The notes under the pieces were generated by a model, which worked only from the letters and a program-made list of their open reading frames with translations, made no database searches and was not told the origin of the DNA. DNA of 64,000 nucleotides from Rhodobacteraceae bacterium IMCC1335. GTDB lineage: Bacteria; Pseudomonadota; Alphaproteobacteria; Rhodobacterales; Rhodobacteraceae. Below are positions 37,933 to 44,701 of this stretch, one piece after another. Position 1 is the stretch's first letter; each line of letters starts with the position of its first letter. The DNA lies in NCBI GenBank assembly GCA_039640495.1, contig CP046864.1, positions 1,984,001-2,048,000 on the forward strand. The letters run 5' to 3'. Position numbers and translations under genes: made by a program.

Positions 37933-38229
37933 ATGGCATATGGACGAGTTGTGAACGTTGAATGTAAATCTAAAGAAGATTTGATCATGTTTAGAAATAA
38001 GTGGTCCAAGTGGTGGCCTGATAACGTGCATAACGCGCTAAGCAGAACCAGCATCAGAACATCAGAAAATTCACTTTTGCTATTGGCGACTTATGAAACT
38101 GAAGAAATCGCAGACGAGGCAAAAGCCATTATTGAAACCTTTTTTGAAGCTGTGGCAGAGCATGTGCATGATATATTCGCATTTCATGGCGAAGTGATGG
38201 ATGATCGGCCTAATGCAGTTATGGAATAA
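37933..38229 (+). CDS. small DABB-like protein, paralogue of the 16544 gene
   Basis: 98 residues after a clear AAGGAG site. Shares VN-E---EDLI-F--KW-KW-PDN, LLLLATYETEEIADEA and VAEHVHDIFAFHGEV with the 16544 product. It has the same fold pattern and similar length. It probably forms an operon with 37562 and 38238. Confidence 0.75.
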   Translation: MAYGRVVNVECKSKEDLIMFRNKWSKWWPDNVHNALSRTSIRTSENSLLLLATYETEEIADEAKAIIETFFEAVAEHVHDIFAFHGEVMDDRPNAVME

Positions 38230-38237
38230 AAAGAGAA

Positions 38238-38693
38238 ATGCAGATGCCAGACACCAGAGTTGTAAATAAAGATGAGCCAATAACAGGTGGATGCCTCTGC
38301 AAAAAAATAAAATTTCTATCTGCCAGTAAACCTAAATGGATTTCTATCTGCCACTGCAGAATGTGCCAAAAAGCATATGGGAATCCCTCAGCAATTTTCG
38401 TAGCTTTTGAAAAAGGTTATCTAGAATTTGTATCTGGATCACCAAAATTTTATAAATCTTCTGATATTGCAAAAAGGGGTTTTTGCTCAGACTGCGGCAG
38501 TCCGGTAATATTTTCCTACGAAACTCTAGATGCAGTTTTTGTTGGAACCCTCGACGATCCCGAAAATTGGCAACCAAATGGCTGTCATCTTGGGATTGAA
38601 AGTCAAATACCGTGGGAAATAATACATGATAGCTTACCTCAATATCGAACCGAGGACGATCCAGAATTCAAGGAAGTTAATTCCAAACAATAA
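38238..38693 (+). CDS. GFA-family (CENP-V/GFA) zinc protein
   Basis: 151 residues with the GFA zinc ligands: GGCLCKKIKF, CHCRMCQK and FCSDCGSPV. The family includes glutathione-dependent formaldehyde-activating proteins, but many members have unknown roles. Length and motif order are normal, so it looks functional. It lies eight bases after the 37933 gene. Confidence 0.85.
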   Translation: MQMPDTRVVNKDEPITGGCLCKKIKFLSASKPKWISICHCRMCQKAYGNPSAIFVAFEKGYLEFVSGSPKFYKSSDIAKRGFCSDCGSPVIFSYETLDAVFVGTLDDPENWQPNGCHLGIESQIPWEIIHDSLPQYRTEDDPEFKEVNSKQ

Positions 38694-38823
38694 AAAACCC
38701 CTGCAGAGCAAAAAACTGTCTGGGTCGTAAAAATCGTAGCTGGGATTGTCTCCCCCCTGCAACCCGGTAGTTTTTAAAAACATCAGTTTTGGAAGAGACA
38801 AGAAATGAAATATTGCGGATTGA

Positions 38824-39000
38824 GAAAGAGCATATTGGTACAAAATAGACGACAATCATTCAGGTTCTTTTACGCTTTATCCAGATAAAAAAGCCTATTT
38901 ACGAGACATGGCTGGATTAAATGAATTTTGCGGAAAAGCCACATCAGACGGCATTACAATGGTCGATTTGGTAGAGAGAACGGTACTAGGAGAAAATTGA
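38824..39000 (+). pseudogene. remnant of a small DABB-like gene
   Basis: An open frame without start codon, preceded by a stop, encodes YWYKIDDNHSGSFTLYP, then KAYLRDMAGLNEF and ITMVDLVERTVL. This parallels the middle and end of the 13921/42033 family (WFKVDENTHQSVIIY, MVEETMGPIL). The first third of the gene is unreadable, so it is a decayed copy. Confidence 0.45.
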
Positions 39001-39028
39001 GTGCCGAGACCGAGCTATAAACAAAAAA

Positions 39029-39056
39029 AGCCCCCGCAGAATTGACTGAGGGGGCT
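39029..39056 (-). terminator. stem-loop with a T-run on the minus strand
   Basis: AGCCCCC pairs with GGGGGCT across a 14-base loop. On the minus strand it is followed by a run of T, as in an intrinsic terminator. No minus-strand gene is evident upstream, so it may end an unseen small transcript or be a relic. Confidence 0.5.
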
Positions 39057-39227
39057 GTAAGAACAGTATCTGAGGGCAGGTAGGAACCGAGATACTTTCG
39101 TCTTGCAAAGTTTAGGCTTTGAGAACAAAGGTAGAACATGGTGCTGCTTTGGTCAATATGAAATAATCACATTGTTTTAAATTGTAGGTGCGGACACGTC
39201 GGAATTATCGCTGTGAAGGAGCTGATT

Positions 39228-39419
39228 GATGTGTTTGGGGGAGATATTGAGCTATTAATTATTAATTTCAGTAGGCACCTTAACAGCGACGCTCACAGGC
39301 ACCTGCTTGTCCATCGTGGATACTCAATGCGCTAGGGGCGTAGCATTATCGCCTCTCGGCATCACTTCATTAACTATACCAGTAACTGGGCGACAAAGGC
39401 CGCTAAGTAATTCTTTCAT
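39228..39419 (-). pseudogene. degraded phage holin, copy 2
   Basis: The minus strand begins MKELLSGLCRPVTGIVNEVM and continues GDNATPLAH, then a stop. It matches the 31193 holin remnant over its first 30 residues, and the two lie in the same position in front of paralogous NTF2-like genes. Confidence 0.55.
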
Positions 39420-39468
39420 TTTAAGAGCCTTTTGTTACGGTTTGGAAAACTAAAAAGGAGAGATGCAA

Positions 39469-39813
39469 ATGAGCTTCAGCGAAAAAATCCAAGCCGTTAT
39501 GCTAAATTGGAATGAAGAAGAATTTAAAAAACTTCACGATCCTGAGTTCATGTTCATTCGGGATACCGAACTTATAACGATGGATGATTGGATAACTAAT
39601 ATGGAAGAGTTTTCATCAAGTGGAGCCTATGCAAAAAGGCAAGACCAAAGCCGTAGAACATCCTTAGTTCACGAAAATAGACAAGTTACCGAATGGCGTT
39701 GGGAAGAAGGCGATGAACTGGTTACGCACGTTTGCATGAAGAAAAAAGGGCGTGCTTGGCGTTCAATAGTTTATCGAGAAACAATAGAAGATTTCAAAGA
39801 AACTTTAAGCTGA
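39469..39813 (+). CDS. small NTF2-like protein, paralogue of the 31483 gene
   Basis: 114 residues from 39469; the ATG two codons earlier is less likely because the 31483 copy starts at the matching MSF. Strong AAGGAGAG site. Shared motifs: AVM-NWN-EEFKK-H-P, FIR-TEL-T-DDW, RRTSLVHEN, and K-KG-AWRS. It has an NTF2/SnoaL-like pattern. Function unknown. Confidence 0.8.
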   Translation: MSFSEKIQAVMLNWNEEEFKKLHDPEFMFIRDTELITMDDWITNMEEFSSSGAYAKRQDQSRRTSLVHENRQVTEWRWEEGDELVTHVCMKKKGRAWRSIVYRETIEDFKETLS

Positions 39814-39815
39814 TT

Positions 39816-39851
39816 ACTTTCTATGCCCGAGCCAAACCGCAAAGGCACCTG
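39816..39851 (-). pseudogene. 3' end of a phage-like gene, copy 2
   Basis: Minus strand TGAFAVWLGHRK then stop, matching the C-terminus at 40546-40749. It directly joins a holin start on its upstream side, so two phage genes were recombined here. Confidence 0.5.
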
Positions 39852-39894
39852 TCTGGGCCTATAATGCCGCTAAGTAATTCTTTCATTTTGGGAG
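39846..39894 (-). repeat. start of the phage holin gene, copy 3
   Basis: The minus strand encodes MKELLSGIIGPD, the holin opening seen at 31432 and 39419, then crosses into the GAFAVWLG fragment. The shared DNA includes the leader AAGAATTACTTAGCGGC region read on the other strand. Confidence 0.5.
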
Positions 39895-39942
39895 CCTTTG
39901 GTTAAATTTTATTTGCTAAAAATTTTCAAGAGGAAGAACAAA

Positions 39943-40227
39943 ATGCCAAGCATGTTAGTCACAGTAAAAATCTCAAAAGGTTTTTAAACTTGGACCAAGA
40001 TGGCAAAAAAAATGGAAGAGTTTTCTGGATCAGAAGGAGCAAAGATTATTTGGGCTGCCACCAATCCAGATGAAACTTCCGTCTATGTAATGATGGACGT
40101 CCCAAACCCTGAGTTCATGCAGACATTTGGGCTTAGAGAAGATGTCAAAAAAGCCCGTGAAGAAGCAGGCGCTGATGTCTCATCGACCACAATTATTACG
40201 CCAATCGGTGATTACTGGTTGGGTTAA
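39943..40227 (+). pseudogene. DABB-like gene with in-frame TAA
   Basis: ATG at 39943 with AGAGGAAG upstream gives MPSMLVTVKISKGF, then TAA at 39985-39987, then an intact frame (TWTKMAKKMEEFSGSEGAKI, DETSVYVMMDVPNPEFMQTF) to 40227. The product of 94 residues resembles the next gene at 40254. One base separates it from an intact gene. A restart at ATG 40000 would lose the first strand. Confidence 0.65.
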
Positions 40228-40253
40228 AGCCTATTTCTGAGGAGAAAAATAAA

Positions 40254-40541
40254 ATGGGTATGCGATTTCTAGCCTCGTTTAAAAAAACGTGCAGTTTTGA
40301 AGATTGGCTAAAGCTAGTAGACAGCCTCAAGCCGCAAATGGACAAACATGGATTAAAGTTAATTTTCGCAACTGAAAGCGAGGACGGCACTTCAATCTAT
40401 GATGTTGGAGAGGTTGCAACTATGGAAGGCGTTGAAGCATTTATTTCTGATCCAGAGGTAAGACAAATGCGCATTGATGCTGGCGTTGACATCGACAGTC
40501 AGGAAATAATTTCTGCTGTAGGAAAATTTAACGTATTTTAA
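40254..40541 (+). CDS. small DABB-like protein (95 residues), relative of the 39943 gene
   Basis: Strong GAGGAG site. Starts MGMRFLASFKKTCSFEDWLK. Shared with 39943 are the F-W start helix, G-K-I-A----D-TS-Y and AG-D-----II---G. The alternation of strands and helices fits the dimeric alpha-beta barrel fold. It follows its broken relative by 26 bases, suggesting a tandem duplication. Function unknown. Confidence 0.75.
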   Translation: MGMRFLASFKKTCSFEDWLKLVDSLKPQMDKHGLKLIFATESEDGTSIYDVGEVATMEGVEAFISDPEVRQMRIDAGVDIDSQEIISAVGKFNVF

Positions 40542-40545
40542 TTAA

Positions 40546-40749
40546 TTACTTCTCATGCCCCAGCCAAACCGCAAAGGCACCTGTCATGGCACCCGTCACA
40601 GTCGCGTTCAGCGCAGTGGCTTGGGATGTCACGGCTCTGGCGGTAGCGTCATAAACCAGTTTAAGGCGTCCAGATATGCGTAGTACATCACGGCCATCAT
40701 AACGCGCGGCAGTAGTTTCCGCACCAATATGCGTTCCCTCGCGTTTCAT
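40546..40749 (-). pseudogene. phage-like gene fragment ending GAFAVWLGHEK
   Basis: A 67-residue frame MKREGTHIGAETTAARYDGR, ending NATVTGAMTGAFAVWLGHEK. Its C-terminus recurs at 32164-32251 and 39816-39851, always in the minus orientation directly behind a plus-strand small gene. It may be the best-preserved copy of a phage lysis-region gene, but I do not recognise the family. Confidence 0.4.
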
Positions 40750-40826
40750 GGTGAGTAGCTGGCTGACTTTCTTAATAGGTCAGCCGATTTTTGTTTCCAT
40801 TAAATAGCTGGGGTTATTACCTTAAA

Positions 40827-41372
40827 CTATTGGGGATTGAACTCAATTATTTCACAGTTTTGAGGCTTAATTCCTGTCAATGCTCGAATGAAGTTACCAT
40901 GAGAAACAATTGCCGTAGAGTGAATACTTTCACGCCTGATATATTCGGCAAACCCGTTCGCTCTCTCCATCAAAACCTCTTCAGGCTCAACTGCAATCCC
41001 TCGGTGATCTTTTTCTCCGTCATGCCACCAACATTCATCCAAATGATCAAAACTCAGATGGGGAAACTCTTTTATAAGTTTATCTGGCGGGCTTCCTACA
41101 TCGCAGCTGTTGACGAGTTGCTCACGTACTACCGCGTTAATTTGAAACGGCAATCTATTTTCAAAAATCAATTGAGCGGTTTGCAATGTCCTAGTGAAGG
41201 GCGAAACGATAAGGTGTTTAATGTCAAGTTTTTCAACTTCAATTCGAGCCTGCTTAGCCTGAGCTTCTCCAACTTCTGTAATAGGAGCGTCGAATATCAT
41301 GGGGTCTGGCTTATTTGGATCGTGAACCGCATTGAAGGCTGATTGAGCGTGTCTAATGAGATAAATTGACAT
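40827..41372 (-). CDS. histidine phosphatase (phosphoglycerate-mutase-like) family protein
   Basis: 181 residues. The catalytic motif is YLIRHAQSAFN near the N-terminus (RHG type with RHA), followed by VSPFTRTLQTAQLI and the second histidine in AIVSHGNFIRALTG. An AGGAAA site precedes ATG 41372. It is a phosphatase of unknown substrate, standing between phage relics and small genes. Confidence 0.85.
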   Translation of the reverse strand: MSIYLIRHAQSAFNAVHDPNKPDPMIFDAPITEVGEAQAKQARIEVEKLDIKHLIVSPFTRTLQTAQLIFENRLPFQINAVVREQLVNSCDVGSPPDKLIKEFPHLSFDHLDECWWHDGEKDHRGIAVEPEEVLMERANGFAEYIRRESIHSTAIVSHGNFIRALTGIKPQNCEIIEFNPQ

Positions 41373-41515
41373 ATTTGATATTTCCTAGCGCCAAGAGATT
41401 GCTGTTTTGAATAAGAGAGTTTTGCCTAGGAACTTAAAAAGCCTGAGCATCATCCGCTCCCACCTGCGTTACGAATGTCATCAAAAAAAATTCTATCAGG
41501 ACTGTGCGCATGGGT

Positions 41516-41839
41516 TTAATTTTCTTTCACCATCTCTTCAGCTGTTTTGTCAGTGATTTTGTCATGCGCCATATATATGGGCATTTCATTGGGTAATGTA
41601 TTCATCAGCGTATTAAACCCAACTTTGTCCAAGTGATCGATGATAGCGTCCTCATCTTCCGCATACCAATGGCAAAAGAAAAAGTCGTCATTTCCGCGCC
41701 AATGACTCAACATTTCCGCTTTTTCACCTTTCATCATTTCAAAAATCTGACGATCAGTCATGCCTATTGAAGCATCTTCAAAAGCCTGCTTTGCATCGTC
41801 GTCGAAAAATGCATGCGTACACATAAAATGTTTCTTCAT
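41516..41839 (-). CDS. small DABB-like protein, paralogue of the 29801 gene
   Basis: 107 residues after a strong GGGGGAT site. Starts MKKHFMCTHAFFDDDAKQAF and contains DDFFFCHWYAEDEDAIIDHL and a late MPIYMAHDKI. The DDFFFCHW motif is shared with the 29801 product. Pattern and length fit a dimeric alpha-beta barrel. Function unknown. Confidence 0.72.
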   Translation of the reverse strand: MKKHFMCTHAFFDDDAKQAFEDASIGMTDRQIFEMMKGEKAEMLSHWRGNDDFFFCHWYAEDEDAIIDHLDKVGFNTLMNTLPNEMPIYMAHDKITDKTAEEMVKEN

Positions 41840-42032
41840 TATATCCCCCTGTTTGGCTCAGGATAACACGAGCCAAAAATATTTGGAGTCTCAAATGTCT
41901 CAGAAAGCCTTACACAATCCTGCGGCATATGAAGATTAGAAGGTGATCGAAACTCAAGCCGACTTTTTAAAGTTGTCAAAAAGACCCTTGCTGTGGTTTC
42001 CTAGAGTTATCTTTTACAAAAGAGAGATTGAA

Positions 42033-42326
42033 ATGGCGAAGTATGCAGTTCACACAAAGTGGTCTTGGCCAGAAGGCGTTCCAAGCGCAGAAACCATGCA
42101 AGAATGGCATCGTGAGCATAGATCAAATACTAAAGCAGAAGACATTATCTGGTTTAAGGTTGATGAAAACACGCATCAGTCAGTTATTATCTATTCTTCT
42201 GAGGCAGACGCTCAGGAAGAAAACGCAAGGCGTCAAGAAATGCGCAAACAAACAATTAAAGAAACTGGTCACTCAATGGTTGAAGAAACTATGGGACCAA
42301 TTCTTTCTATTATGTCTGAAGCCTAA
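42033..42326 (+). CDS. small DABB-like protein, paralogue of the 13921 gene
   Basis: 97 residues from ATG 42033 (MAKYAVHTKWSWPEGVPSAE), exactly the length of the 13921 product; the longer frame from 41943 is rejected because the paralogue starts here and an AGAGAG site precedes. Shared motifs are DENTHQSVII and VEETMGPILSIMS. Function unknown. Confidence 0.78.
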   Translation: MAKYAVHTKWSWPEGVPSAETMQEWHREHRSNTKAEDIIWFKVDENTHQSVIIYSSEADAQEENARRQEMRKQTIKETGHSMVEETMGPILSIMSEA

Positions 42327-42392
42327 TCCACCGATTTTAACTCTGGTTATCCCATAGGCTCGTTGGTACGGTCATATCTTCTGCGCTCATTG

Positions 42393-42599
42393 CCCAAGAG
42401 CCATGGCCAGCGCCATCGAACCATCAATCTTTGCGCAGCTTTTTGATTTATGCAGCTTGCGGTTGCCCGCGGGATCGCTTTGCTCAAGCGCTCCAGATTC
42501 TGCCATGCGCGTTGTCAAACACATCCAGAATAAACTTGCGCTGGAACTTCATCAGCTTGATCGGCTGACCAACTTGAGCGCCCTCTGGGAATAGACAGT
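42393..42599 (-). pseudogene. terminase large-subunit fragment, copy 2
   Basis: The minus strand reads EGAQVGQPIKLMKFQRKFIL, then DVFDNAHG, then becomes interrupted by stops (WSA, stop, AKRSRGQPQAA, stop). It resembles the region before the P-loop in phage terminase large subunits. A more decayed copy is at 32930. Confidence 0.6.
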
Positions 42600-42724
42600 A
42601 AGCCTCAATAAATACACAAATCTTTTGGCCGCATGTCATTTTGGTATTATCTTTCGTGGCGTAATATTTGACAGAAACGGATCACTGCTTTTCTATGATT
42701 GAAGTCACAACTAGGGAGAAAAAA

Positions 42725-43009
42725 ATGTCATACTACACAATTTCGCACTGGGAAGCCGATGAATGGACACATGAAATGGAAGCAATTGCTAAAGATAAAT
42801 TTGGCCCAATGATTATGGCTGTGGGTGCTAGTTCAGTCGATTTTGTTAAAACCGGGGACAATACAATGTGCGTTGTAACCAAGTATAAAGATGAAGCAAC
42901 TGGAACGGCTGCTCTGGCAAAGATTGCTGAAATTCGAGGTCAAGCCGCATCAACGCTGCCGGTCAGGATGGTTTCTGACGTTAAAGGTTCTGCATTCGTA
43001 AGTATGTAA
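42725..43009 (+). CDS. small DABB-like protein (94 residues)
   Basis: ATG 42725 follows a GGGAG site (MSYYTISHWEADEWTHEMEA). The order of strand, helix, strand (SVDFVKTGDNTMCVVTKY) and helix (EATGTAALAKIAEIRGQA) is that of ABM-like proteins. A phage-gene fragment lies two bases downstream in the opposite direction. Function unknown. Confidence 0.72.
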   Translation: MSYYTISHWEADEWTHEMEAIAKDKFGPMIMAVGASSVDFVKTGDNTMCVVTKYKDEATGTAALAKIAEIRGQAASTLPVRMVSDVKGSAFVSM

Positions 43010-43010
43010 T

Positions 43011-43196
43011 TTAATGAGCGGGCTGAGCGATCAGCCCCTTAACGCCAACAGCCATTAAAGCCGATCTAGCCCCGCCCTCAACAGCGCTAGCAGTATGGCT
43101 GGGATTATCGCAGACAAGAGTTGCACGGTTATCGCTACTCTGTGCTCCTCCCTGATTACATTGATATCCTTGATAACTAGTTGTCAGAGTTATCAC
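43011..43196 (-). pseudogene. phage-like gene fragment ending VGVKGLIAQPAH
   Basis: A 61-residue frame with GGAQSSDNRATLVCDNPSH and the C-terminus ARSALMAVGVKGLIAQPAH. The last part is repeated, in damaged form, at 33655-33711. In both places the fragment lies just behind a plus-strand small gene. Confidence 0.4.
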
Positions 43197-43439
43197 CCCC
43201 TCACACGCAACTTATGAAACCCAAACAAACTCAGAACACCAGACGGCCAGATCGCGGATTTTGTGGTGGGTTATTTTGTGGCGAGTTAATGTAATGCTAA
43301 TTGGTCGCATTACCTAGCGTAAACTTTATGTATATCAGAGTGACCGGGGGTTAGGTTCAACGGTGTCTGGAGTTCATCGGGATCGACTTTTTGTGTAGCC
43401 AACAGGGAAAGATGGTGGCCTACCCCCACCAGAAACCTT

Positions 43440-43697
43440 TTACACCTCAGTTTTATTGAGCAGAAGCCAAATTCTAAATAGAATGAAACATAACAAATCG
43501 ATGATAAGGATGTAAAAGCCCAGCATCATACGATGAAAATGATATTTTAAAGTTTCTGAACTATAAACTTGCTCTTCAAAATTACTGAATGCTGACCATG
43601 CGATACCATTGGTTAGTAAAATATAAAAACCTGCAAAAACGCTTATCAGCCAAAGCCAGGCCACTGCGAGATAAATATTTTGAGAGATAGTCAACAT
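43440..43697 (-). CDS. small membrane protein with two helices (85 residues)
   Basis: MLTISQNIYLAVAWLWLISV with a first helix continuing FAGFYILL, and a second helix MMLGFYILIIDLLCFILFRI. The loop between them is about 30 residues. No family recognised. It ends 57 bases before the phage relic region on one side and starts just downstream of the CTCG gene. Confidence 0.55.
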   Translation of the reverse strand: MLTISQNIYLAVAWLWLISVFAGFYILLTNGIAWSAFSNFEEQVYSSETLKYHFHRMMLGFYILIIDLLCFILFRIWLLLNKTEV

Positions 43698-43753
43698 AAA
43701 ACAAGCCTAGCTCTGGTTCGGCGACAGTAAATGAAAATTCAGTAAAAGGGCGT

Positions 43754-43924
43754 TCAAAATTTTCCGTCTGGAAAGATCAAACGTAGAAGCTCTTCTTCAA
43801 ACGGTTCCGCTTCACTCTGTGCTTCTGCAATGATCTTTTTTGTTTGCCACTCTGAATGAGACAGGTTCCCCCATCCAACGCATTCATCTGTGAGTGAGCG
43901 CCCACAGGTACATTTTTTTTCCAT
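43754..43924 (-). CDS. stand-alone CTCG cysteine-motif protein (56 residues)
   Basis: MEKKCTCGRSLTDECVGWGN is nearly the same motif as the N-terminus of the DoxX protein at 30294 (KKCTCGRSPNDNCIGWHLLT). The rest is helical (SEWQTKKIIAEAQSEAEPFE). Three cysteines in C-x-C-x(7)-C spacing may bind metal. It is too short for standard gene calling but the conserved motif supports it. Confidence 0.6.
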   Translation of the reverse strand: MEKKCTCGRSLTDECVGWGNLSHSEWQTKKIIAEAQSEAEPFEEELLRLIFPDGKF

Positions 43925-44529
43925 CGCTATTTTTCCAACTTTTGGGTGGCTAAACCCAATATCCCGTTAAGATCAAATACGGCTTTTTTATTTTGAAAGC
44001 AATCTGTAGCACTTTATGTTTCGGAATGAAGACGAAAAAAAGGCTGGCCACTCAAACCCAGAATTAGCCAGCCAGTGGGAACATGTCACTCCATAATGCG
44101 AGGAGGCATTATGAACAGAAGGCTTCGGCTGGCTTCCCCAACCATTAGCGAAGGCCAGCCCGTGAAACATTTACTGGTAATAAACGCTTCAGTTTTGAAG
44201 AGTGCCTCGTCTATCTAAGTTTCAAAACGTTACCTAACGTCACAATTTTAAATTTCCATCAACTTGCTTAAGTTTTGATCACTAGTCTTGTTCTAAAATT
44301 GGTGCTGTCAGACTAATTAGCCCAAGCATCTGCCCTTTGCCTTTAAACCTTGTTTGCGAATTTGGGGACAAGCCAGTTTGACCGATAGCAGACAGTTTGA
44401 TAACTTTCCTCGCCGGCAATAAATATAAATTTCAATCAAATTGTAAAAAGTTCAATTTCCAGGGTGTTTTTGAAACCCGTTTTGAAACTCACGTTTTTTT
44501 CTAAAAATAATATAATGAAAACAATGGGT
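43925..44529. other. intergenic stretch with GGCTGGC-rich palindromic part
   Basis: About 600 bases. Around 44033-44163 GGCTGGCC, AGCCAGCC and GGCCAGCCC occur in both orientations, so the transcript could fold. Short frames there are not recognised. The rest is AT-rich without known content. Confidence 0.4.
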
Positions 44530-44685
44530 TAATTTTTACTATGTATTTGTGGAAATCTCACATAAAGCATAACTGCAAGTTGGAGGATCTCGGGGCTGGT
44601 TTTGAAATAGCGCAAAGATACAGTATTGGGCATGGCTGAATAGCTAATTTCCAGGCCTTCTAGAGGCAAGGAGGTTTATTCTGAC
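44530..44685 (-). pseudogene. IS6-family transposase remnant, copy 2
   Basis: Minus strand ISYSAMPNTVSLRYFKTSPE, then LAVMLYVRFPQ, the N-terminal IS6 transposase region, preceded by the leader GTCAGAATAAACC. It aligns along its full length with the 55.0-55.14 kb copy and marks one border of the catabolic block. Confidence 0.72.
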
Positions 44686-44701
44686 AGTACCGCCGACGGG
44701 C

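Noticed and set aside
31933..39987. Recoding of TAG or TAA as sense codons in this organism
   Set aside because: Many other genes here end with TAG or TAA at the expected family length (for example ssb with TAA and the IS3 orfB with TAG), so a general recoding is unlikely.
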